Part shown: piece after piece, positions 21,492 through 32,689 of the stretch
Layout: every line of letters begins with the position of its first letter
Position numbering within the stretch: position 1 is the stretch's first letter
Assembly (NCBI RefSeq): GCF_009870125.1
Contig: NC_046680.1
Span: 19,921,501-19,985,500 of the forward strand
Direction of reading: 5' to 3'
Source of the DNA: Drosophila pseudoobscura
Lineage: Eukaryota; Arthropoda; Insecta; Diptera; Drosophilidae
Length of the DNA: 64,000 bases
Translations under genes and position numbers: made by a program
The notes under the pieces: generated by a model
What the model was told of the DNA's origin: nothing
Databases searched by the model: none
What the model saw: the letters and a program-made list of their open reading frames with translations, nothing else

Positions 21492-24400
21492 GATAATGTT
21501 TTCTTTAAAATCAAATAGAATAAGCGTTATCCCAATAGGCAGAGGATCAAGCGATGATCGAATGACGTGAAAAGAACATGAACATTGAACATGAATATAT
21601 ATGTATAACAAGAGAAACACGCAACACAAGAAACAACAAGAACAAATTGATATATAGAACAATTAGCTAAAGGAAAATGAATACAAAAACAAAAAACAAA
21701 AAACCAAGAACAATTACAAATAACAACAACAAAACGAATTTATTGGATGCCACATCATTTATAAAGAAAGGGAAAACCAACCAATCTATATATACATTAT
21801 ATATGATGATAATTATTGTTGAAACTGAGCATTAAATAAGCAAATGGAATACTTAGTTAAACGAGTTGAAAAAGAAACAAAAAACCAATATTGAACAAGC
21901 TAGAACAACAATATATATATATATATATATACATATATCTGAGCACATGCACATCGTGTTTGTGTATGTATATGTGTGTGCAGTCAGTGAACATTTTATA
22001 GAATTTTAGTAAAATGGAAAAGAGAGAAATCCAAAAAAAACAACAATATATATATATATATATATAGAAAAGAGGAAAAAAAATGTAACTAAATTAAGGA
22101 ATAGAACAACAGAGAGGCAAAAGAAAACAAAAAAACGTTAAGAACAAAAATTAAAAAGTGAACAAAACAAAAAACAACAAAAAAACATACACGCAAGGAA
22201 GCTAAGAGCAAAACAATTTTAGTCAAACTAACCAAAACTACGTAATTTTAGTTAAAATATATAAATAATATAGACAGCAAAGAAAGGAAACCGGAAGAAA
22301 GCGAACCATAGTGAAATTAACAAATGAGAAATGAGAGATGAGAGAAAGCATAGAAGCGAGAGAAAAACTAATGCAAAACAGAATACATATAACAAACGTA
22401 CTGTGTTTATTTGTTGCCAAATATATATCTATTATATATATATTTCTAATATAATAATAATAATGATAATACCAATGAAACCCCTCTTGTTATGCCACAC
22501 ACACGACCGCAAAATGTGCAGAACGGAAGAGTGAGGATAGTCCCTGACCGGGAAAACAATAAAACAATAAGGACGAATCAAGAAAATCATAAAAACAACG
22601 TAACGAAACGTAATCCATATACGTTATGAGTATGTAATCTGTTGTTAGTTTTGTGTGGGACAGAGACGGAGACAGAGATCCCCCCTCCCAGTACATAGGC
22701 ACACCAACACACATGCTGTGTATGTAGAGGTGAGTCATCCGTGCACTCTATATACACAGCAAAGGATATATACATATACACGTGAGTTTTATAAAGTCAG
22801 AGGTCGGGTGAAGAGGGGAGGAGATAGTATTGCAGGAAGATTTGTTACATGGTTCCAAGAACAAAAAAACAAAAAATAGAAGAAAGAGTTTATATACATA
22901 TATACAAAACATATACATATAAAACCAACACATCTACATATACATACATATATAAATATATATATATATTGTATATATATATATATGTATATAGAACTAT
23001 ATATAATGCTATATTAGCAAAATGTTGTCTGTTGAGAAAAGGAATATAGAGGCGAAAACGAATGTTTGTAATTGTTAAAACAAAAAAGAGGTCAGGCGGG
23101 AAGAAGTCTGTAACTTATATACTCACATCGCCAGATCTAATCAAGTGTATATGTATGCGTGTTAGTGTGCGTGTGTGTGTTTGTATGTGTGTGATAGAGA
23201 AGAGCGTGTTAGTGTGTGTGCCAATTGGATAGCAAGTTTTTGTACTAGAAACAAGAAATATAACATTTTGTGCCATTAGAAATTCTCCACCAAAACTGAA
23301 AAACTGCAAAAATTCAATGCTGCATAAAGCCATAGAAGAGATCGAACCATATACTCATATATAAACATATATGTATGTACAACCAGTATGATTTGTTGTA
23401 TTCGCAGAGGAACGACGAGAATTCTGTTGCAAAAGCGTAATTTAGTTTTTCTTTGTTAGCTTTTGATTTAGTGCAATTTTGTTGAAAAGTGACAACTAAA
23501 TGCTATGAGAGTGCCATTATCAAACAAATTTTAATATATGTACATGTAACTAACAGATAAATTATTGAAATTATATGAGAATATATTGTATGTATAACCT
23601 AAGCGGAGGCAACTAAAATATTTTATAGTTAGGAACCAGGGGAAGGGAGTGTTATAGATCTGTTGTATATACTATATATATGTATATGTATATGTGTATA
23701 TATGTATGTACATCTGTCTATACACATATGTATCTATAGAGCGAGGATAATATTGTTTGTTGCTTGTTGATTGTTAATCCTTGGGTTGCAGATAATAAAC
23801 AAACCATACATATACATATATGATAAACACAGCCACACACACACATATATGACAGTACAATAAACAGAATATATATATATGTATATACATATATATATAC
23901 ATAAGTATATTAACAGAAACCGAAACGGCAATAGAAGCATTGAAAACTATATGAACTCGAATTAACTAGACAAATTATACGTACCATTAAGAGCGGTATA
24001 TAAAACGAATGAAAATCAATTATAGAGAACTACTAACTGCAGTCATACCTGGTCGACGAATAGCTCCCATGCCCCCCTGAACTGGTTGAATCGATCGTTT
24101 AGGAGGATAGCATCACCACCGTCATGTCCGTCTGTTTGTCCCTACGAAACGCTGACCCCCTTCGCTGACGCGGACAAATTTGTATGCTATATGCATCTGA
24201 TTCGAAACAACCATATACCATATACATGTGCATGTAGAAAGCTATTATATATACCTACCAATCCACCGAAAATTGTCGCGGAAGATCAAGATCATTCCTC
24301 TCCTCTAGCTGACCGGAGCGTGTCGATCACTCGTCCCTAGATCCCTTAGTCAGTGGAGTTTTTGGAGCTTGAGTCGACCAGCGTTAGAACTTGTTCACTT

Positions 24401-26643
24401 CCCCCCCGCAATGCATATACATATGTATACTAATACCAAAGGCAAGTTTTTGATTGATTCAATTCAATTTGGTTAAAAATTTTGCCAAAAATAATCAAAC
24501 AGAAATATCGAAGTGCAATAATACGAGTATTTCAAAGGTTCGTGTCGACGGTCTGTCTTGTGCCACTATTTGCCAAAGTCAATTTCTGAAATGATAGTCT
24601 CATAAAGAACAATTTTTAAAATCCAAAACTCAAGGTGATCAAGACAGATTGTAGGAGGGAGGGCGTGGCGGGGACCTTTGAAGCCATCGGAGATTGAGGC
24701 AATAGGGGAAAGAATCGTTTTCCAACTAGTTGAAATTTATTTGAGAATTACTATTATCCGATTACCTGCATTATTTATGTGTTTATTTTTGTTAAACTAA
24801 TTCACTAAGATTTGTTGCGAGTAGCTAAATTATTATTATTATTTCTGCTGTTAAAGTTATAGGCAAACGAAACGAACACACACGAGTATGGGACATGAAA
24901 TGTTTCGGATAAATCTTTTGTTGAATCGTTTTCTTTAAATTAGTTTTAACACTGTTTTACACATATACAAATATATCGTTTCACACTAATTTAACCAGAG
25001 AACTCCCTATGTTTTAACTTTTGTTATATTGTTAATTAATATTTATCGAGTAAGAGATGGCGTTTATGAAAAACGAAACAAAAAACGAGCAAAACAAAAA
25101 ATTAGCTTAAAACTATATAAGTTACAAAATAATGAACAAAATATACTCCAAAGAAACCAACCAAAAATATATATATATATACACACATATATACAAGGAC
25201 ATATACATATACCATATATATATATATCTATATATATATATATATATATTTTAGAAAAACTGAACAAGCAAAACCAAGCAGACAAGAAACGTTTTAGTAA
25301 ATGTGTATTTGAAACAAAGAAATTGCCATAACAGTCTAATGGACATATATATACACACACTATATATAGTCAAACCAAAAACAATAATGAACAGAACAGC
25401 AACCAAACAACCAAGAATAAAATGAGGAGTAAAAGGAGTAAAACGTGTAGAAGAAGGAGGAGAAGGAGAATTTAATTGTACGAACGGAAGTTGTTTATTT
25501 TTTGTAGAGTAATATTTAACAAAAAACAAGTAAATTGATAAAAATGATGGTATATATATACATATATTTATTGTTAACGAAAACCACGGAAAAGGCGAAA
25601 TTATGAAACAAATTTATACAACAATACAAATTAATAATACAATGAGAAACCGAAACCGAAAAAAAAACATACATTAATGGAGAGATGATATTGTTAGTAC
25701 CTTAAAAGCCAAAACCAATTAACGATTATTAATAATTGTAATAACAGACGATAGCATTAAACAAACAAAAGAACAAATTGATGTAACCAAAAAAACAAAA
25801 ACAAAACAGAAAATCAAACCAATTGAGATTCGGTTTTCATTTTTCAAGAAATTGTGAAACCCCATTTAATACCCCTAAAAATTGTTATTTTTGCAAAAAC
25901 TGAACGAAATGGCATTGTATGTGGAATCGTTTATATACACATTGTTCGATGAAAGTGGTAACAGAGAAACAAACAAACAAAAAAAAAACAACAAAAAACC
26001 AAAAACAAAAAAAAAACAAAACAACAAGAATAATAAAGATTGATATTGAAATGTTGAAACCCCAAAAAGAAAAGAAAATAATTGTATTACTGATTGAGAT
26101 CGGGGCAGCAGCCGCCTGTAAAGTGTTTCCGTGCAAATTAATCACTATCGTATCTCCTTATATAATTACAGATGTGCGAGCAGCTCTCTTGGTCTAGATC
26201 GCCACAAGAGTCAGGTCAATGGCACCCTCCTGGGGGGTGGGGGCGCCATTGCTAACTGCAACTGTGGATCACAACCTACTGCTCTGACCATTGCCTATAC
26301 ATATGTATATTTTACTTTGATATCTAAATGAGTGTTTAGTGTGTGTGTCCGGAATGGTAAGATTTGATTACTTGTTTACCTGCCCCTTCGGGTTAGAGTA
26401 GTTTGCAGCCTTCTCGTAGCATTTGCCAATAGACATTCAGTACCTTTCCGCTGCTATAACTATCTATCGCTGGCTGGCGTTGATTGAACGGTAGTGGTTA
26501 TAGAACTTCGATACATATGCATACATATATCATTTACCATCATTCCTCCCGAGTTTTGTACACCTCTCCGACTTAGTTTAAATGAGAATCTGGAACAGTA
26601 ACGCATTCGCTAACCTATTGTCTCTTTCTCCCAATTCTTGTAG
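21492..26643 (+). other. 5.1-kb AT-rich stretch between V7 and V8
   Basis: The longest gap without a finger exon in lola apart from the first intron. It is very A-rich with many TA and ATGTATA repeats, and AATAAA at 23794-23799 among others. A slightly GC-richer patch at 24040-24420 has an 84-codon open frame (24086-24340) that no phase-1 acceptor opens, so I do not call it. A phase-compatible candidate terminal exon lies at 26198-26331 (separate entry). Confidence 0.6.
26198..26331 (+). CDS. candidate finger-less lola terminal exon
   Basis: After a pyrimidine-rich acceptor (CTCTCTTGGTCTAG) the phase-1 frame reads DRHKSQVNGTLLGGGGAIAN then CNCGSQPTALTIAYTYVYFT LISK and TGA at 26329, 44 residues with no finger. 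An alternative acceptor 27 bases upstream (AATTACAG at 26170) gives a short DVRAALLV and a stop. The first half has coding-like composition and the second half is AT-rich. It may be one of lola's finger-less isoforms. Confidence 0.35.
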
Positions 26644-26951
26644 AGAACGCCTGGACGCTGTCCGTGAAGTCGGTCACCTCGCTGAACAACCTGGCCTCCT
26701 CGTCCGGCTCGCACATCTGTCCGCGCTGCGAGAAGGCCTACACCTACAAGAAGAACCTCTCGCGGCACCTGCGCTACGAGTGCGGTCGCCCGCCCACCGA
26801 GATGTGCCGGCACTGTTCGTACGTGGCGCGCTACAAGCATAGCCTCAATATGCACGTGAAGACACAGCACCCGGAGCACTTCAGCGATGCTCCGGCCGGA
26901 CAGGCTCTGTCTCGGGGCCTGTTCGAGGGGGGTGGGCGGAAGGCTAGTTGA
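26644..26951 (+). CDS. lola: lola V8: compact finger pair
   Basis: 102-residue tail. Acceptor CAATTCTTGTAG at 26643; phase 1 (G+AG, Glu) reads ENAWTLSVKSVTSLNNLASS. Finger 1 (24-47) is C2HC (CPRC ... HLRYEC). Finger 2 (54-76) is C2H2 (CRHC ... HVKTQH). It ends with a Gly-rich stretch, stop TGA at 26949. AATAAA at 27095-27100 is a good end signal. Confidence 0.92.
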
Positions 26952-27582
26952 AATAGGATTATAAATACATAGTTTGTGAATTGATCTCTGACTGAGCGCA
27001 TGTGGCATGCAGGTAAGTTGTCTGGGAGCGAAAAGCAAAAGCGAGGGAGAAGCGAGAGGAGAGAAATGAGAGACAGCCGAAGCGCCTTAATGTTAATAAA
27101 AATACGATTTGTAACCAAAATTGAAACGTGTCATTATTGAATTCTACTGTAGTCCCTAAGTTAGTTAAGCATAATTAGGGGCACGGGTTTTATCCTTTTT
27201 TTTTATATTTGGCTGTGGTATTTTGTTTGTCCTGGTTCTCATTTTATTGTGCTGTACAGCAAACACAACTCACTCAACACACACACACACTCATACACAT
27301 ACACATACACATACATATTAAACTACCAATACAATATCAACCTAGTGCTAAGACTAAAAACCAAAACCAAAACCAAACCAAACGAAAACGAAAACTCAAA
27401 CACTGGAAACCGAAAATTGATTGCTTGTTTTTGCCGAACTCAAATGAAAATAAAACGAACCTAAAGAAGAAAAGCTTTGTGACAGGATTCAAGACGTTTT
27501 TGAGCTGAGCATAACTTCCACTAAGCGGTAAAATAGTACTCCCCAAACACTCACTAATCCAGCACCTCCCCCCATTCTGCAG
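26952..27582 (+). other. V8 3' UTR and intron before V9
   Basis: 3' UTR to AATAAA at 27095; then AC-rich intron with CACATA repeats (27266-27320) and CCAAAA repeats near 27358-27385, ending in the V9 acceptor CCCATTCTGCAG. No exon seen. Confidence 0.7.
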
Positions 27583-27927
27583 CCTCCAAACAGGACAAGG
27601 GCGAGCAGACCGAGAGCACTCCCGACGAATTCGAGCTGGACGATTGCCTACTGGAAAGCAACGATATTGTCATCACACAGAACAAGGACGGATTTGTCTT
27701 GCACGTGAAGAAGTTGGGCAACATCACGGCGGCCAAGTTGGGCACCGATGAGGATCAGGGATCGTCAGTACAAACAACAGCAGCGGTCACTGTCACCGGA
27801 CCGGCTGGCCAGCCCACGCCCACCATCACGGAGCTCCTGAATGCGGCAGCCGCTCACTCGGATGTCAAGCCCACGCTGAGCGCATTGACCACCAGCACTC
27901 CCATTAAGCTGCCCTCATCGGAATGCG
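27583..27927 (+). CDS. lola: lola V9 exon a (345-base phase-neutral linker exon)
   Basis: Acceptor CATTCTGCAG at 27582 (G+CC, Ala) reads ASKQDKGEQTESTPDEFELD, then DCLLESNDIVITQNKDGFVL and an Ala/Thr-rich part ending KLPSSEC. The exon ends TGCG|GTAAGTT at 27928. Its 345 bases start and end in phase 1, so it is neutral to the reading frame: it can be skipped, or joined to other variable exons, without a frameshift. In V9 it joins exon b. No finger. Confidence 0.88.
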
Positions 27928-28099
27928 GTAAGTTCTTGATTTAAACTGATATTCATTGCAATCGTATGCAGGTCCTCAGGGGCTACCAGTTTCGCTAGTC
28001 TCGTGAGGCAGTTTCTCCTGGAAATTACCTGAAATCGAACAAATTGAAACATTGGCAATCGTACTAATGAACGTTCTCCACTTCTACGTCCAATTCCAG

Positions 28100-29298
28100 A
28101 ACTAATCAACATTAAGAAGATAATACCAACCACCACCACTATAGCCCATCATGCCCACACAAGCTCGACCATCATACACCCACATCACATCATCCAGCAT
28201 GTGCCACAGGAGTCGCATCAGGAGCACCAGCATATCCAGATCGAGGAAGTGCCCCAGACCTCACAACACCAGCATCAGCATCAGCAGCACCATCACCAGC
28301 TGCAGAGCCAGCCGACGCATGCCCAAGTACAAAACATAATCACATCCCATTCGGGGCAGACAATTAATCTGGTGGGTCTGCGCAACGTACAGCTGACGGA
28401 ACAGAAGCCGAACATCGCCTCGAGGATACGCTACACGCGTGGCAAGATCATTGGGCCGACGATGAGCAATCTGCAGATAGTGGAGACCCATGAGGGCATC
28501 CAGCACCAGCACCACGAGATGTCGGATGGCACCAAGTATGAGATTAGTGAGATCGATTTGAACAATCCGAATGCGTCGGCGGCCATGATCAGTGACCTGG
28601 TGAAGTATGCCGAGATTGACGACATTGAGCTGCCGGACGGCACCAAGATTGGCATTGGCTTCGCTCCCTCGGAGATCACGGAGCATATGCAGACGTCTGG
28701 CGGGGAGACGCACATAACTACCATCGAGCACGAGCCACAGGAGCTGCACACCGTACACCAACACGAGCACGAGCCGCAGACGCATCACATTCATGCCACA
28801 CAGCTGCAGACGCACCACATCCAGACGGTGGTGCAGACAGATCAGCAGCAGCACCACCACCACCACGAGCAGCATCATCACCAGCACCACTCGAGCATCG
28901 AGCTGCAGGAGGACGATGTGGAGACCATCATACCCGAAGAGATGGGCATGCACGACTCCAGCAAGAGCTACACCATTCTTACCACACGACCCATGAAGGA
29001 GGAGTCCGATGCTGGCGGCGACCCCTCCGGCATGACCTACGAACTGTCGCTGAGCGACTCGTCCCTGGGTCCCTGCGATGATCCCGAGTCGCGCTACATC
29101 TGTCGCCACTGCGGCAAGAAGTACCGCTGGAAGTCCACGTTACGCCGTCACGAGAACGTCGAGTGCGGCGGCAAGGAGCCGTGTCATCCCTGTCCCTACT
29201 GCACCTACAAGGCCAAGCAGCGAGGTAATCTCGGGGTCCATGTACGCAAGCACCATCCGGAGAAGCCGCAGCTGGAGAGCAAGCGAGGTCGCAAGTAA
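28100..29298 (+). CDS. lola: lola V9 exon b: His/Gln-rich region and finger pair
   Basis: Acceptor CCAATTCCAG at 28099, phase 1 (G+AA, Glu), beginning ELINIKKIIPTTTTIAHHAH. With exon a the tail is 514 residues, the longest unit. A His/Gln-rich stretch, a segment with TINLVGLRNVQLTEQKPNIA, a second His-rich block and an acidic Ser-rich part precede the fingers. Finger 1 (448-471) is C2HC with CRHCGKKYRWKSTLRRHENV EC. Finger 2 (478-501) is C2H2 (CPYC ... HVRKHH). Both are nearly the same as in V17. Length (about 966 residues in total) agrees with the largest known Lola isoforms. Stop TAA at 29296. Confidence 0.92.
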
Positions 29299-30533
29299 GC
29301 GCGGATGTAGGAGCGCAGCCCGGGGGGGCAGGAGTGAGTATACCTACACAAGTTGAGGGGAAACAAATGATTTATTGAGGTTCTTTGACTTTTAGACCAG
29401 TTTATTAATTTTACAATTTTATCAGCCTATTCTCGTTTAAACTCTTTTTAATCCTAACTTTCTTATTTGTTGATTATTTTTATTAAGTTGGAGAGTTGAT
29501 TTCCCCAGTTCTCGAAAGGAAGAACCAAAAGAGCTCCGTTCTGTGTGCATTCAATTCAATTTCATTAGGCTTTAATTTGGACGTCTTCACATTAATATAA
29601 TATATTATGATTATGATTCATCGTAATTTACAAAATTACAAAAAAAAAACAACAAAAAAACCACACAAAAACCCCAAAAAGTCAGCATCTTAAGAGAAAT
29701 ATGGTCAATCAATGTGCAAGTATTTTCATGGAAATAACAAAGAATATACAAAACAATTAGATGGAAAGTATGTAGATTTAAAACATTAATTAATTATAAT
29801 TAGCAACGTGTTTCTGTGTGTGTGTCTTCTCACAGCCAACTAGAAACTTTAAATAGCCCCAAGTTTTCTATCAAAATATCAACTGAAACTGGCAGAAGGC
29901 AAAAGCAGTTGATTTTTGTTTTGTTTTGTTTAGTGGAGAAAAGAGCACACAGATTTCATTTGGTAAATATCACAAATATTTTGATGTAACCTATTTAAGT
30001 GGAGCTAACCGACAAATTATTGTGTAAATGTTGCAAAATATAAATTGCCAACGTGTCTAAATTGGAGGCTTACAAAATTATCATTGTAGAACTTTGTTTT
30101 CAAGAAAATTATATATATATATTTACTATAAATAATGTAAAAAAAAAACCAATTTGGTAAATTTCAATCGTAAATACGTATTGAAAGGCGAAACCCTTCT
30201 GACAGATCTAGCCGAACTTAGTTAAATTGATTGTATATCTACAAATTTACAACCCCAACACTTTAGCATACTTTCTCAAACAACAAAACAACAAGAAATA
30301 TAAGAAACATTTTAAACGTTTGTGTGTGTAAAACTTTATCAATTGAAAATAAACATTTATTACGTATACATATATACAAATAGAAATTATGTTTTGAAAG
30401 AATAGTTGTAAAAAACAAAAGGTAAAATAAAATTATATAAAAAAGAATAAACTATACCAAAGCTTTGATGTTTGTGGCCAGGCGGAGGAGAGCCTTGTAC
30501 AGAATCCATACTAACATATTTCTCTTTTTGCAG

Positions 30534-30625
30534 GTGACCTGACCGATGAGATTTCCACCAGATACGGGGCGCGTATCAGCAAGAAAGCCAGCTGCCTTTA
30601 CTGCCTGACCCATCATCTGTTTTGA
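30534..30625 (+). CDS. candidate finger-less lola terminal exon
   Basis: Strong acceptor TTTCTCTTTTTGCAG at 30533. The phase-1 frame (G+GT, Gly) reads GDLTDEISTRYGARISKKAS then CLYCLTHHLF and TGA at 30623, 30 residues. Base composition is higher in GC than the flanks, which hints at coding. It holds a CX2C...HH cluster but not a proper finger. It may be one of the finger-less isoforms of lola. Confidence 0.4.
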
Positions 30626-30661
30626 TCCGAGCATAACTAATGTATTTCTCTCTTCTTTTAG

Positions 30662-30717
30662 GTGATCCATTGAACCTGGAGGGAGGGACACTGACCTGGA
30701 GCCTCGCATCGAGCTAA
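30662..30717 (+). CDS. candidate finger-less lola terminal exon
   Basis: Strong acceptor TTTCTCTCTTCTTTTAG at 30661, only 36 bases after the stop of the previous candidate. The phase-1 frame (G+GT, Gly) reads GDPLNLEGGTLTWSLASS and TAA at 30715, 18 residues. Both exons begin with Gly-Asp after a very similar acceptor, so they may be alternatives of one another. Confidence 0.35.
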
Positions 30718-31293
30718 ATGCGAGCTAAACTTAAGTAAAACAAGCAAAAAAGTTGTGAAAGGAGACAATTGCTATTCCAATACTCTATTCGTATTACGTA
30801 CATATATTTATATATATATATACAAATGCCCAAGACCTAAACGTTCGTTTCTGTATGCCACTAAAAAGTAACCAGACTTAAACCGAACCTGTACCTGAAC
30901 CTGAACCTGTATCCAATCCCAGCCGTGTCTATTGATGTTCTCAAGCAACAACCAAACTACAACAAAACCCACCACCACCCCAGCAGCACTCCAGCTACAG
31001 TTCAATAAATTTAGTTGTCCTTTTTGATTTTTAAAATTTAATTTAAAATAAATACGTTTACACCCTGCACTAATTGGCCTCAATTTTGCTCAATGTTGTT
31101 TGAAAGAGTTTTCTTTTACCTCTCTGTATATATGTTTATTATTTGTACTTTAATTTGCCATTCATGCCATGATCCTAATGCTTTCTATACACACAAATGT
31201 ATCCATCCATCCATCCATCCATTCACACATATCCAATGCTTTGACTAATTCTTTTGATTTTTAATTTTGCCTTTCGTGTGCCGCCTCATCCAG

Positions 31294-31364
31294 ATCACCC
31301 GAACAAAAACCTATCCCCCCTCCGTACCAAATTGCGTGTGTCTGTGTTGGTTTCCCCCGCTTGA
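31294..31364 (+). CDS. candidate finger-less lola terminal exon
   Basis: A good acceptor (CCGCCTCATCCAG at 31293, with T-rich sequence upstream). The phase-1 frame (G+AT, Asp) reads DHPNKNLSPLRTKLRVSVLV SPA and TGA at 31362, 23 residues. Codon composition is mixed. Support is acceptor strength and phase only. Confidence 0.35.
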
Positions 31365-31694
31365 TCTAACCGATAACTGACCTGCCATATCGTTCTGTGT
31401 TATGTTTGTTCTTAATCGTTTTTCCTCGAGTGAACATCGAGGTTTCTTTCAGTTCCTGTGACCAGTCAAAAGTATTACTATTTATTTTCGTTCTTCTTTT
31501 CTTTTGTTTTTCTTTTCTCGTTTTTATTTTCATATGTTGTGCGCTGCGACACACCCACCCCCACTCCAACAAAACCAAACAAAAACCAAAAAACAAACAC
31601 ATGCAACAAAAACACAACAATAAATCAACCAACAAAACCATCAACCCGATTTGCAAAACCCAAAACCCATAACCAATACCGAAACCGAAACTAG

Positions 31695-32689
31695 ATCTGA
31701 GTATTACGCGCATTGCGGGACTCACCTGGAACGAGTGGAACGCTCGTCTGGCAATGCCCCTGGTCACCCTACGCGAAGGCGTGCAACCCCTGGTCTTTCC
31801 CACAGACCTCTCTGTCGAGAAGCAAACCCAGAGCCTGGTCCTCAAGGAGCCGCTCGGTGAACGAAATACGCCCACAGATTGTGTGCCCAAGAGCGAGCCC
31901 AGTGCCGCCTCTACGCCGCGTAACCACAGCGGTCACAGCAGCGGAAAGCCCCACAAGACCAGCGGTGGTGGGAAGCTCAAGCACCTCACCGAGGAGGAAG
32001 CCACCTCCCTGATGCTAAAGGCAGTGGCCGAGAAGCAAGCGGCTGCGGCGGCGGCAGCGGCGGGGGCCAACACCAGTGCCGAGCTGAGCTACGGCGATGA
32101 TCAGGCCAGCTCCGGGAATGGCAACAGCAGCGACTACCAGGCCAACCTGAGTGGAGGCGTGACCTTTGCGGATGTTGGCGGCCCAGCTGGACTTTGCCAT
32201 ATCAACATCCTGAACAGCATCAGCGCCATGAACAATCTGATTAGCGGCAGCACGGCAGGGACCGGTGGCGGATCGGTGGTCGGACTAGCTGGGTCCGGAT
32301 CGAGCGCGACCCCATCCAACGGCAATAACAACGGATCACTGGGCGGAGCCGACAATGGTGCTGGACACCCATGCCCAGTCTGCGGCCGTGTCTACAAGCT
32401 GAAGTCCTCGCTGCGGAACCACCAGAAATGGGAGTGCGGCAAGGAACCGCAGTTCCAGTGTCCCTTCTGCGTGTACCGGGCCAAGCAGAAGATGCACATA
32501 GGTCGCCACATGGAGCGCATGCACAAGGAGAAGTTCAAGCTGGAGGATGTGAAAAGCTTCGCTGGCTCTGCAGCCCTAGATGGCGATAGCAGTGGAGTGG
32601 GCGGAGGAGGAGTCACTCCTGCAACCGTGGCGGCAGCCGCAGCGGCTGCCCTGGCTAGTGCCACGGAGCTGCATCCGCACTTCTCATAA
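31695..32689 (+). CDS. lola: lola V10: Ala/Gly-rich linker and finger pair
   Basis: 331-residue tail. Acceptor CCGAAACTAG at 31694, phase 1 (G+AT, Asp), reads DLSITRIAGLTWNEWNARLA then MPLVTLREGVQPLVFPTDLS. The start and total length (783 residues with the constant part) match the D. melanogaster isoforms A/B/D/L as I recall them. Low-complexity Ala, Gly and Ser stretches precede the fingers. Finger 1 (225-248) is C2HC (CPVC ... HQKWEC); finger 2 (254-277) is C2H2 (CPFC ... HMERMH). A Gly/Ala-rich end follows; stop TAA at 32687. The acceptor has almost no pyrimidine tract. Confidence 0.93.

Larger units (their letters stand above)
29299..31694 (+). other. V9 3' UTR and intron before V10
   Basis: AT-rich 3' UTR with AATAAA at 30348-30353. 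Three phase-compatible candidate terminal exons without fingers lie at 30534, 30662 and 31294 (separate entries). A hexamer-like CCTGAA repeat is at 30893-30908 and an ATCC repeat at 31201-31220. 31560-31690 is A/C-rich and poor in G, just before the V10 acceptor. Confidence 0.6.

Noticed and set aside
24086..24340. 84-codon plus-strand frame between V7 and V8
   Set aside because: No phase-1 acceptor opens it; the nearby TGCAG at about 24045 leads to a stop after 12 codons. Left as intergenic although slightly GC-richer.
28261..29109. 282-codon minus-strand ORF opposite V9
   Set aside because: Shadow of the His/Gln-rich V9 exon b, whose codon pattern leaves the reverse frame open.
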